This document shows, one piece after another, positions 1-6,003 of a stretch of 6,676 bases of DNA. The notes beneath the pieces were generated by a model. The model made no database searches. It saw only the letters and a list, made by a program, of their open reading frames with translations, and was not told where the DNA came from. The position numbers and the translations under genes are program-made. How positions within the stretch are numbered: position 1 is the first letter of the stretch; each line of letters opens with the position of its first letter. This DNA comes from an uncultured Kroppenstedtia sp. (GTDB taxonomy: Bacteria > Bacillota > Bacilli > Thermoactinomycetales > DSM-45169). The stretch covers positions 1 to 6,676 of the forward strand of contig CAUGKZ010000095.1 of NCBI GenBank assembly GCA_959600065.1. Reading direction: 5' to 3'.

Positions 1-78
1 TTAGGGGAAACATTCTTGGGGTGTTGTGACCTCCCGGCTTTGCCCCTGCCCGATAGTATAGATCATCAACATGCCTGA
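1..78 (+). CDS. Possible 3' end of a plus-strand gene (partial)
   Basis: Plus frame 1 is open from the window edge to a TGA at 76-78, giving 25 residues ending in SIDHQHA. The stop lies 7 bases before the bidirectional terminator, which is where the end of a convergent gene would be expected. The other two plus frames close early (2-4 and 27-29). The fragment is too short to assign a family, and the stretch may equally be non-coding spacer. Confidence 0.18.
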   Translation, partial: LGETFLGCCDLPALPLPDSIDHQHA

Positions 79-85
79 GATACTG

Positions 86-122
86 AAAAACCGCTGCACG
101 ATTCTCTTCGGCAGCGGTTTTT
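86..122. terminator. Bidirectional intrinsic terminator
   Basis: A perfect 12-bp inverted repeat pairs 86-97 with 111-122, around a 13-base loop. The arms begin with five A and end with five T, so the hairpin carries a T tract on either strand. It lies 2 bases past the stop codon of the PAP2 gene on the minus strand. It would also stop plus-strand transcripts entering from the left edge. The sequence shows this directly; function follows from the standard intrinsic terminator model. Confidence 0.85.
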
Positions 123-124
123 CT

Positions 125-796
125 CTATCTGTCTTGCCTCTGTTTCCAATACATAATTCCCTCCCGCACTGTAAGAAGCGGGATCAAAATCGCCAACCCC
201 GCAGTCCAGCCGGCGAGAACATCTGATGGGTAGTGCACCCCCAGATAGATTCGACTGAAACCGATCAGAAGGATTAGAGCACTCCACACCAGGCCATATA
301 CCACTTTGGCCCAGGGAGGAAAACGGCTTTTCAATGAAAAATACAGAAGAAAACCGTAAAAAACGATCGCGCCCATGGCATGTCCACTGGGAAAGCTATA
401 ACCGGCAACATGAAGCAAGGGATTCTCCTCAGGGCGGATTCGCTCGTAGGCGTTCTTCAACGCTGTATTCATGCCGGAGGTTCCCAACATCCCTAGGGTA
501 AACAGGATCCCATCTCCCAGCTGTTTTCGCTGAATCAACAGAAGCGTGCCCACCCCAGTCCCCAGGATCAGCCATCCTATTGACCCCAGCTCCGTCACCC
601 CGCGTATCCAGAAGGTGACTCCTGGAGAACGGAGAGACGCCACTTGTAAGAGGATCTCCTGATCGAATCGAAGGGTCGCTCCCGTCATCATTTCCTCCGC
701 CAGATAGACAAACAGGTTGACTAAGAGAAAAGAAACGGATATGACAAGGAAGAGGCCAATCACCAGCGGTGCATGACGCCGAATCGGATGGGCCAC
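125..796 (-). CDS. PAP2-family membrane phosphatase
   Basis: This is an integral membrane phosphatase of the type 2 phosphatidic acid phosphatase family. Members remove phosphate from lipid or isoprenoid phosphates such as phosphatidic acid, phosphatidylglycerophosphate or undecaprenyl diphosphate. All three signature motifs are present, numbered from the preferred start: K114-x6-R121-P122, PSGH at 136-139 (H139 is the general acid), and S181-R182-x5-H188-x3-D192 (H188 is the nucleophile). Hydrophobic stretches cover most of the 223 residues, and the length is normal for the family. I chose a GTG start at 796 because GGAGG at 804-808 sits 7 bases upstream. The ATG at 802 lies only 1 base from that site, and the ATG at 868 has no good site. 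The gene stands alone, ends at a bidirectional terminator and is divergent from the YdjM-like gene. The exact lipid substrate cannot be read from the sequence. Confidence 0.93.
   Translation of the reverse strand: MAHPIRRHAPLVIGLFLVISVSFLLVNLFVYLAEEMMTGATLRFDQEILLQVASLRSPGVTFWIRGVTELGSIGWLILGTGVGTLLLIQRKQLGDGILFTLGMLGTSGMNTALKNAYERIRPEENPLLHVAGYSFPSGHAMGAIVFYGFLLYFSLKSRFPPWAKVVYGLVWSALILLIGFSRIYLGVHYPSDVLAGWTAGLAILIPLLTVREGIMYWKQRQDR
717..745 (+). promoter_or_regulatory. Candidate promoter for the YdjM-like hydrolase gene
   Basis: TTGACT at 717-722 and TATGAC at 740-745 are separated by 17 bases, resembling a vegetative sigma-A promoter (five of six and four of six consensus bases). It reads toward the plus-strand hydrolase gene, giving a leader of about 100 bases. 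It lies inside the start of the divergent PAP2 gene, which the short gap between the two genes makes plausible. This rests on motif matching only. Confidence 0.4.
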
Positions 797-826
797 TATC
801 ATTCCTCCAGTTGCTGATGATTTACC

Positions 827-839
827 CCTTTTGTAAAGG
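827..839 (+). promoter_or_regulatory. Small hairpin covering the hydrolase ribosome binding site
   Basis: CCTTT at 827-831 can pair with AAAGG at 835-839 across a 3-base loop. The second arm is the core of the AAAGGAG ribosome binding site for the TTG-start hydrolase gene. In the mRNA this would weakly mask the site. A 5-bp stem is marginal, so a regulatory role is speculative. Confidence 0.25.
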
Positions 840-852
840 AGTGGGAGCCCTT

Positions 853-1752
853 TTGGACAACTTGACACATGGGTTGCTCGGTTATGCCGTTTATGCTGCG
901 TCGGGTATCAAAGGAGCAACTAAAAAGGAACGGCTCGGCTATGCAGCCGCTGCCGTCGTCGGTGCGGAAATCCCCGACATCGAATCGTTCACCAGCTTGA
1001 TGGGACAAGAAATCTATCTCACTTGGCACCGGGGGGTCACCCATTCCCTGTTCTTTTCTCCACTGATGGCCCTCTTAGCTGTGGGAATCGTCGCTTTGTT
1101 CAATCGATCGATCCATTGGGGGAAAGCCTGGATTCTCGCCTGGGTTGCCACGCTAACCCATCTGCTCTCCGACTGGGCCAACACCTGGGGAACCGGACTG
1201 CTGGAACCTTTTGTCGGTGGGAGGTACTCCCTAGGTATCTTGCCCATCGTGGATCTCATCATCCTGTTGATTTTCGCCTGTGGTTTCTATCTGAAAAAAA
1301 AGTTTGGTAGAGTACGTGTCTTCCGTGGTGTATGGGTCGCCTTGCTTCTCTATGTATCCTTGCAAGCGGGACATGCCGCTTGGCTGGAATCCCGCCTGAC
1401 CGCAGGGGAACAAGTCACCCCTGTCGCCCAGCTGGTGCCGGCCCAATATCAGCTGGTGAGTCAAGAGGGGGATCACTTTCACTATTATGCCGGGTCTCTG
1501 TTCACAGGACTTCACAAGATCGGAAAAAGCAGAAACGACTCCCACCCTGCCGTGGAGAAAGCCCTGACCGCTGATGGGGAAGCCCAGGCACTGGTTCGTT
1601 TTCTCTCTTCCTACGGCACGGAAGTGGAGAAATCCTCCACCGGATATCGAGTCCGCTTTTATGACCCCCGCTTTCGGATGCAGAGTCCATCTGTGTTAAG
1701 TACCGAAGTGGTCGTGCCAAAGGGATCATTGCCAGATGCGTCGCACCCCTGA
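853..1752 (+). CDS. YdjM-type membrane-bound metal-dependent hydrolase
   Basis: The 299-residue protein belongs to the YdjM family (Bacillus YfhP relatives), described as inner-membrane metal-dependent hydrolases. The biochemical substrate is unknown. The N-terminus reads DNLTHGLLGY as in the family (H6). A PD pair at 41-42 follows, then H59-R-G-V-T-H64-S, then H103-LLS-D107-WAN110. These histidines and acids are the presumed metal ligands. Four likely membrane segments cover about 64-83, 92-109, 128-147 and 160-178. A soluble domain from about 179 to the end has no motif I recognise. I chose a TTG start at 853 because it yields the conserved MDNLTHG start and has the purine run AAAGGAGTGGGAG just upstream. 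A longer frame open from 769 would add 28 unrelated residues. E. coli YdjM is under LexA control, but I see no CGAAC-N4-GTTCG SOS box here. The gene ends inside the 3' end of the convergent phosphatase gene. Confidence 0.85.
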   Translation: MDNLTHGLLGYAVYAASGIKGATKKERLGYAAAAVVGAEIPDIESFTSLMGQEIYLTWHRGVTHSLFFSPLMALLAVGIVALFNRSIHWGKAWILAWVATLTHLLSDWANTWGTGLLEPFVGGRYSLGILPIVDLIILLIFACGFYLKKKFGRVRVFRGVWVALLLYVSLQAGHAAWLESRLTAGEQVTPVAQLVPAQYQLVSQEGDHFHYYAGSLFTGLHKIGKSRNDSHPAVEKALTADGEAQALVRFLSSYGTEVEKSSTGYRVRFYDPRFRMQSPSVLSTEVVVPKGSLPDASHP

Positions 1753-2256
1753 ACACTGCCAGTCCACCTCAAACAGGTCCGGAGTGGTCAGTCTCTGCCA
1801 CTCCGCAAATCCGTATCCCGAATCAAAATGATGGAGCAAAAGGGTCAACAAGCCGCCATGGGTGATCACCGCCACCCGGGCGGCTTTGATTTGGGCGATA
1901 TCCTCCAGGACGGACAGCCCCCGGGTCATCGCCATGTGACCCGATTCACCCCCAGGCAGGCAACGATCCGGGTCAGCGAAAGCTTCCTGCAACCGCTCCA
2001 ACCAATCCTCCCGCAACTGACCGGCCAGCCCCCATTCCGACAACCGCTCATCCGTCTGCAGAGGAAGAGCTCTTCGGCGTGCCAAGGGGGCCGCCGTCCT
2101 CACCGCCCGCCGGAAGGGACTGCTCCAAACGGCCTCAGGGGCCAGGGGTGCCAAAAACTCCGCCAGGGATTCAGCCTGACGTTCCCCCGCTTCGGTCAAA
2201 TCCGCTTCGCGGGCTTGTCCCGTCGCCTGACCATGTCGGATCAGATAAATTTTCAT
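1726..2256 (-). CDS. Histidine phosphatase family protein (intact copy)
   Basis: This is a 176-residue cytosolic enzyme of the histidine phosphatase (phosphoglycerate-mutase-like) superfamily, which transfers phosphate through a phosphohistidine. Visible catalytic features are R7-H8-G9 (H8 is the phosphorylated residue), R50 in SSPFRRAVRTA, E74 in LSEW as the likely acid, GGES at 102-105, and H133 in ITHGG. It is somewhat shorter than the 200-residue PhoE-like members. I chose the ATG at 2256 because AAAGGGG lies 7 bases upstream; the ATG at 2262 is almost on top of that site. It follows the cardiolipin synthase gene after 18 bases and is probably co-transcribed with it. No signal peptide is seen. 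The substrate is unknown: relatives act on sugar phosphates, nucleotides, cobalamin precursors or proteins. Its 3' end overlaps the convergent hydrolase gene by 27 bases. Confidence 0.9.
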   Translation of the reverse strand: MKIYLIRHGQATGQAREADLTEAGERQAESLAEFLAPLAPEAVWSSPFRRAVRTAAPLARRRALPLQTDERLSEWGLAGQLREDWLERLQEAFADPDRCLPGGESGHMAMTRGLSVLEDIAQIKAARVAVITHGGLLTLLLHHFDSGYGFAEWQRLTTPDLFEVDWQCSGVRRIWQ

Positions 2257-2274
2257 GTCCATTCCCCTTTCGGA

Positions 2275-3720
2275 TTACAGAATCGGCGACAGTAGCCTGG
2301 AGATCGATTCCTTGAAGCGGATTTTGAGGGAGCGTTGCCGATACTCTTCCCATGTCAGCTCATGGGATTGTTCCAGATCCTTTTGAAAAGTGGCAGACTG
2401 TTGCAAAGCAGTCGGTCGGTGATAAAAAAAGGCGTTCACTTCAAAGTTGAGACGAAAACTCCGCATATCGATATTGGCAGTACCCACGGAGCCCACCTCC
2501 TCATCGACGATAATCGTTTTGGCATGGATAAATCCATTTTGATAGATATAAATCTTGGCTCCGGCTTCCAACAATTCGCCGATGTAGGAATAGGTCGCCC
2601 AATAGACAAACATATGATCCGGCTTGTCAGGAATCATCAGCTGTACATCCACGCCGGACAGTGCCGCAATCCGCAAGGCATCCAACAGACTGGCATCTGG
2701 AATGAAGTAGGGCGTCTGAATGCGGATAGATCGTTTAGCCGAAGAGATCATCTTGATATATCCGTTCTTGATCTGCTCTTCTTCGGAGTCGGGACCGCTA
2801 TTCACGATTTGGATCGGTACATCCCCTGCAAAAGACCTCACCGGAAAATACCGATCCGAATAATGCATCGCCTCCTTGGTCGCTTGATTCCAATCCAGTA
2901 TGAACCGTGTCTGCATCGCGTGAACCGCTGTCCCTTCCACCCGCAGGTGTGTATCCCGCCAATAACCGAACTTCGACTCCAATCCGAGATATTCATCCCC
3001 TACATTGAAACCTCCGACATAACCAATTTTCCCGTCGATAATAGCCAGTTTCCGATGGTTGCGGTAATTGAGGCGAAGGTTGATAAACGGGATGGCGGAA
3101 GGAAAAAAAGCTTCCACTTCCCCGCCGGCTTGCAACAAGTGGCGAAAGGCCCGTTTGGATAATTTTCTGGATCCCAGGTCGTCGTACAAGACGCGAACCT
3201 TGACCCCTTCCTTCGCTTTTTGGGTCAGGGTGTGGATCAACCGTTTTCCAAGATGATCATTGCGAAAAATATAATACTGTAGGTGAATATGGTCCTCGGC
3301 TCTCTCGATATCCCAGAACAAGGTGTTAAACTTTTCCTTCCCGTCCGTGAGGATCTCCACGCCATTATCCCGGGTCAACACCGCCTCATTATTGATCAAA
3401 TGCATATAAATCTGATCCCGATGTGCCTCAAGGATCGGGTCGGAGAAACGAAAATCGTGATCCCGCAAGGACTGGATCTGACCGGAGATCAAATGTTCAA
3501 TTCCGATCTTATTGAGACCCTCCCAATCAAACAATCGCTTCCGACTCAGATTCTGACCAAAGACCAGATACAGTATAAATCCGAGAAAAGGGATATATAA
3601 CAATACCAACAGCCAAGCCCAAGTGGAGCCCGCATCCCGGCGCTCCATAAAAATCACAACCGCAGCAAAGATAAAGTTTAAGACAAACAAGATGCTCAAC
3701 AATATGGTAAGAATATTCAT
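2275..3720 (-). CDS. cls: Cardiolipin synthase
   Basis: Cardiolipin synthase condenses two phosphatidylglycerol molecules to cardiolipin and glycerol at the cytoplasmic membrane. The 481-residue length is typical of the bacterial ClsA type. Two N-terminal membrane segments cover about 4-24 and 34-54, separated by ERRD. They are followed by two phospholipase D domains. The first HKD motif is H222-R-K224-LAII-D229 with GGFN just after. The second is H399-A-K401-TIIV-D406 with GTANIDMRS after. Both are intact, so the enzyme should be active. The ATG at 3720 gives the expected N-terminus, close to Bacillus ClsA. There is, however, no good Shine-Dalgarno sequence within 15 bases, only AGAG touching the start, and a hairpin ends 10 bases upstream. 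The gene probably forms an operon with the histidine phosphatase gene 18 bases downstream. Its own promoter is not evident. Confidence 0.96.
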   Translation of the reverse strand: MNILTILLSILFVLNFIFAAVVIFMERRDAGSTWAWLLVLLYIPFLGFILYLVFGQNLSRKRLFDWEGLNKIGIEHLISGQIQSLRDHDFRFSDPILEAHRDQIYMHLINNEAVLTRDNGVEILTDGKEKFNTLFWDIERAEDHIHLQYYIFRNDHLGKRLIHTLTQKAKEGVKVRVLYDDLGSRKLSKRAFRHLLQAGGEVEAFFPSAIPFINLRLNYRNHRKLAIIDGKIGYVGGFNVGDEYLGLESKFGYWRDTHLRVEGTAVHAMQTRFILDWNQATKEAMHYSDRYFPVRSFAGDVPIQIVNSGPDSEEEQIKNGYIKMISSAKRSIRIQTPYFIPDASLLDALRIAALSGVDVQLMIPDKPDHMFVYWATYSYIGELLEAGAKIYIYQNGFIHAKTIIVDEEVGSVGTANIDMRSFRLNFEVNAFFYHRPTALQQSATFQKDLEQSHELTWEEYRQRSLKIRFKESISRLLSPIL

Positions 3721-3972
3721 CTCTATTTTTCGTGCAGGTTTCCTCGCCTTTACAGGGTGGAATGCACGCCAACATGAGGGTGTGTCTGATATCCGAGGTC
3801 AGGCCAGTGTAACCGTCTCCAATCTTTTGTAGCAAGACCTGAAGCGGAAGCCACCCCCAAGAGGATTCCCGACCGGCCAAGGAATTCCCATTCTCTTTAC
3901 ATCCAGCCGTGTGAGCAGACACTCCCTAACCCAACGCTTTCCCTGCACTCCTCCTTTCCCCTTCTCCTCCGA
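3721..3972. other. 252-base gap upstream of cls without a convincing gene
   Basis: No frame here gives a protein I recognise. The minus strand has a frame open through this stretch into cls, and the plus strand has a frame reading out of the cls antisense, but both look like shadows. The stretch holds a bulged hairpin next to the cls start (3731-3768), an EcoRI-like palindrome GGAATTCC near 3880-3887, and a polypyrimidine run at about 3941-3970 (purine-rich on the minus strand). I see no clear promoter on the minus strand for cls and no terminator for the phosphatase pseudogene. Readthrough from upstream into cls is therefore possible. Confidence 0.6.
3731..3768 (-). promoter_or_regulatory. 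Hairpin in the cls mRNA leader
   Basis: CGTGCA at 3731-3736 pairs with TGCACG at 3763-3768, and TTCC at 3740-3743 pairs with GGAA at 3759-3762. Together they form a 10-bp stem with a 3-base bulge on one side and a 15-base loop. In the minus-strand transcript the stem ends 10 bases before the cls start codon, where ribosomes would load. No T tract follows, so it is not a terminator. Translational control is an inference. Confidence 0.35.
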
Positions 3973-4589
3973 TCAGATCCTGGTTTCCTCAGATTCCAGA
4001 TGTCCCCCGCAATTCACCCGTTCCACCCGCCATCCACTCTCTGGATGATAGAGGAGAATGGAAACGGCGGTATTCCTGATTTGGGTTCGACCGGGTCCAT
4101 AACGCCCGTCACTGATCGATTCCAACATGGTATTGATGCTTCCCCCATGACTGACTACAGCCACCCTTTCACCGGGGTGTTCACGACAGATTTCATCTAG
4201 AGCCTTCCTCACCCGGACCCGAATGCTCTCTGTCGATTCCACTCCGTATTCCCCTCCCTGATTCCAGACTCGTTGCCAATCCACGGGATAACGTTCCTTC
4301 AAGCTTTCAAAGATAACCCCTCCCACTCTCCCAAATGGCGTTCCCGCAGGGAAGGAAGGGTGTGAACCGACATGTTCCTCCCAGCAGCCACCTGTTCCGC
4401 CGTCTGTACCGCTCGTTGCAGATCGCTAGCATACACTCCATGAAAGTGGATTCCTCTCAGATGTTTTCCTAGACGGCGGGCTTGTTCCAGTCCTACCTCT
4501 GACAGAGGGATATCCCGATGTCCCTGGATACGTCGCTCCCTGTTCCATTGAGTCTCACCATGCCGGATTAGATAGATGGTTGTCTCCAT
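3973..4589 (-). pseudogene. Frameshifted histidine phosphatase (PhoE/GpmB-like)
   Basis: Two adjacent minus-strand frames together encode one histidine phosphatase. The first part, from the ATG at 4589, carries R9-H10-G11-E12, R59 in SDLQRA and E83 in RERHLGEWEG, then runs into a stop at 4299. The second frame resumes with FESLKERYP and carries the second catalytic histidine in VVSHGGS, ending at 3973. Joining them requires one extra base near the three A at 4309-4311 (T on the coding strand). That restores LSFESLKERYP and a 205-residue protein, normal for the family. Each half keeps its catalytic residues, so the lesion is recent, a sequencing error in a short homopolymer, or less likely a recoding site. 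No standard slippery heptamer is present. The ATG at 4589 is preferred because AAGGGG lies about 5 bases upstream. The gene follows the lipoprotein gene after 14 bases. If the frame is really intact, it would be a normal CDS. Confidence 0.85.
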
Positions 4590-4603
4590 ATATTCCCCTT
4601 CCT

Positions 4604-5782
4604 TCATCCCTCATACCGGAAACTTTTCGCTTTTGCATCCCAACTCAATTCATAGGTTTTAACCGTCCGTCCCTTACCATTTAACTGATCGACTGTCAAC
4701 ACCAGGATCGGTTGGTTCTCCTTGGATTCTTCTTCAAACAAGAGCAGCCGGTAACGAGCACGTGGATCCCTGGGGATGGACGGATCGAGCAACACTTGCT
4801 CATCTTGAACCAGACCGGCGATGTTGCCCCGGAAGCGGACCCGACCTCTTGCATCTAAAATCACAAAACGATCCACTGTACCGCTGAGTCGGGGAGCCTC
4901 CCCAGGTCTATTGGTGGAGAAACTTCCTCCGCGCACCGCTAGGAAAAATTCCGGTCGCTTCTGAGAATCCGCTTTTCCCCGGAAGGCTACCTGGGCTTCT
5001 GTTCCGAGCACCGCCTTCAGTCGTTTTTCTAGCCGGTCTTCCGTCCAATCCGGGGTGAGCATGGAGGCATCCAGAGTGTACATCAATGGTCTCAGTTGGT
5101 GACCTTCTGTATGAGAGGAGGCGACCACGGTCCACTTTTCTCCAGCAGACGGGGAGGAACTGACCAACCAGCGGGAGGTTAAGCGCTCTCCTTTTTTCAG
5201 TGGAAACCGGGCCAATTCCCAACGCTCTCTGCCTTTCTCCACTTTCAAGACGGCGGTGCGATCCACCTGTTTCAAAGTGAACTTCAGCACCTGTTTTCCG
5301 GATGTCCAGATCCCCCGATGGGTCACACGGTCTTCAGGAGTGGTCGGCACTTGGATCCGATAGCCCAAATCCAGAGTTTCCTGGGTCAGAGCCAACAGTT
5401 CCTCCTCCTCACTCCCCTTTTTTTTAACTTGGCTGGGAGCATAAACGGTCTCCTGCACCTGGTGAGTGCCTGTGTGAAACAAGTCCACGCGATAGGCTTG
5501 GGCCCGGGAGTCATAGACTACCACAGCTGCAAAATTGCCGTCGTAACTATATCCGAGCAGATAGGGACGGACCTGGGTGTATTGGCGAAAACCTTTCCGC
5601 TGGATCAACTCTTTCAAAGGGGGAACAACCTGATCTCTGTAAGGAACAAACCGTTCCCTCTTTTTAGATTTTTCCGGACTGAAACTGCTTTTTTGCGGAA
5701 ACAGTGCCGGATTCCCCCCCTGACATGCAGCCACAGCTCCTACCAGAAGAAGTAACATGCAACTTTTTATCCAACGCGGCAT
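4604..5782 (-). CDS. Uncharacterised membrane-anchored lipoprotein
   Basis: This is a 392-residue exported lipoprotein of unknown function. The N-terminus has a short basic region (R3, K6), a hydrophobic core at about 9-18, and a lipobox V17-A-A-C20, so the mature protein should start at C20 and be anchored on the outer face of the membrane. A Ser/Lys-rich linker at about 31-43 follows. The rest alternates short hydrophobic strands with charged turns (for example 82-115, 155-195, 276-320, 345-380), which suggests a mainly beta fold. A KKKGSEEEE charged patch lies at 120-128. I recognise no catalytic motif or named domain. The start is uncertain: the ATG at 5782 gives a classic signal peptide but its GGAG is 1 base away, while a GTG at 5791 would add three residues. 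An open frame further upstream (to 6094) lacks signal logic and overlaps the divergent gene. The gene is probably co-transcribed with the phosphatase pseudogene after it. Confidence 0.85.
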   Translation of the reverse strand: MPRWIKSCMLLLLVGAVAACQGGNPALFPQKSSFSPEKSKKRERFVPYRDQVVPPLKELIQRKGFRQYTQVRPYLLGYSYDGNFAAVVVYDSRAQAYRVDLFHTGTHQVQETVYAPSQVKKKGSEEEELLALTQETLDLGYRIQVPTTPEDRVTHRGIWTSGKQVLKFTLKQVDRTAVLKVEKGRERWELARFPLKKGERLTSRWLVSSSPSAGEKWTVVASSHTEGHQLRPLMYTLDASMLTPDWTEDRLEKRLKAVLGTEAQVAFRGKADSQKRPEFFLAVRGGSFSTNRPGEAPRLSGTVDRFVILDARGRVRFRGNIAGLVQDEQVLLDPSIPRDPRARYRLLLFEEESKENQPILVLTVDQLNGKGRTVKTYELSWDAKAKSFRYEG

Positions 5783-6003
5783 ACTCCACACCCCAATCCC
5801 CGAGTTATCCTTTTTACAGAGATCCGCCGTTGTTTGTATATAATGCCTGTAAGTATAGATGTTGGGATCATCGTTCCCATCGTATCGCGCAGACTGCGCA
5901 GGGTCAATCCGCAAATGAAGGGCCGTTTTTTTAAAAAGGAAACCGCGAATAGGAAATACTGCCGAACCCAAAATAAAGGTACCCATCCATCGAGGAATGA
6001 ACC
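5783..6003. other. Divergent intergenic region, lipoprotein and acetyltransferase genes
   Basis: This 221-base region separates the two divergent starts. Besides the minus-strand promoter with its dyad, it contains a plus-strand TATATAAT at 5837-5844 with TTTACA at 5813-5818. The spacer is 18 or 20 bases depending on which hexamer is used. That is a weak candidate for the acetyltransferase promoter and would leave a leader of about 150 bases. I see no small gene or terminator here. Confidence 0.5.
5879..5907 (-). promoter_or_regulatory. Candidate promoter with palindromic operator for the lipoprotein gene
   Basis: Reading the minus strand, TTGACC (5902-5907) and TACGAT (5879-5884) are separated by 17 bases, a sigma-A-like layout with five and four of six consensus bases. 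The predicted start of transcription is near 5872, giving a leader of about 90 bases. The spacer holds a perfect dyad, GCGCAG-A-CTGCGC at 5887-5899, placed between -35 and -10 where a repressor or a MerR-type activator would bind. The motifs are seen in the sequence; regulation is inferred. Confidence 0.45.

Noticed and set aside
1..72. 23-residue minus-strand frame starting just past the terminator
   Set aside because: It is very short, has no binding site and lies downstream of a strong terminator.
796..853. LexA/DinR box between the PAP2 and YdjM-like genes
   Set aside because: E. coli YdjM is LexA-controlled, but no CGAAC-N4-GTTCG-like sequence is present here.
2335..3162. 275-residue plus-strand frame
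   Set aside because: It is antisense to cls, whose two HKD motifs are unmistakable on the minus strand; the plus frame has no recognisable domain.
3527..3922. 131-residue minus-strand frame across the cls leader and cls start
   Set aside because: It overlaps the conserved N-terminal membrane segments of cls in another frame, has no family resemblance and no suitable ribosome binding site.
4299..4326. Programmed -1 frameshift at the phosphatase junction
   Set aside because: No slippery heptamer fits the zero frame, and a missing base in a T run explains the junction more simply.
5318..5755. 145-residue plus-strand frame
   Set aside because: It lies antisense inside the lipoprotein gene and lacks a binding site or known motif.
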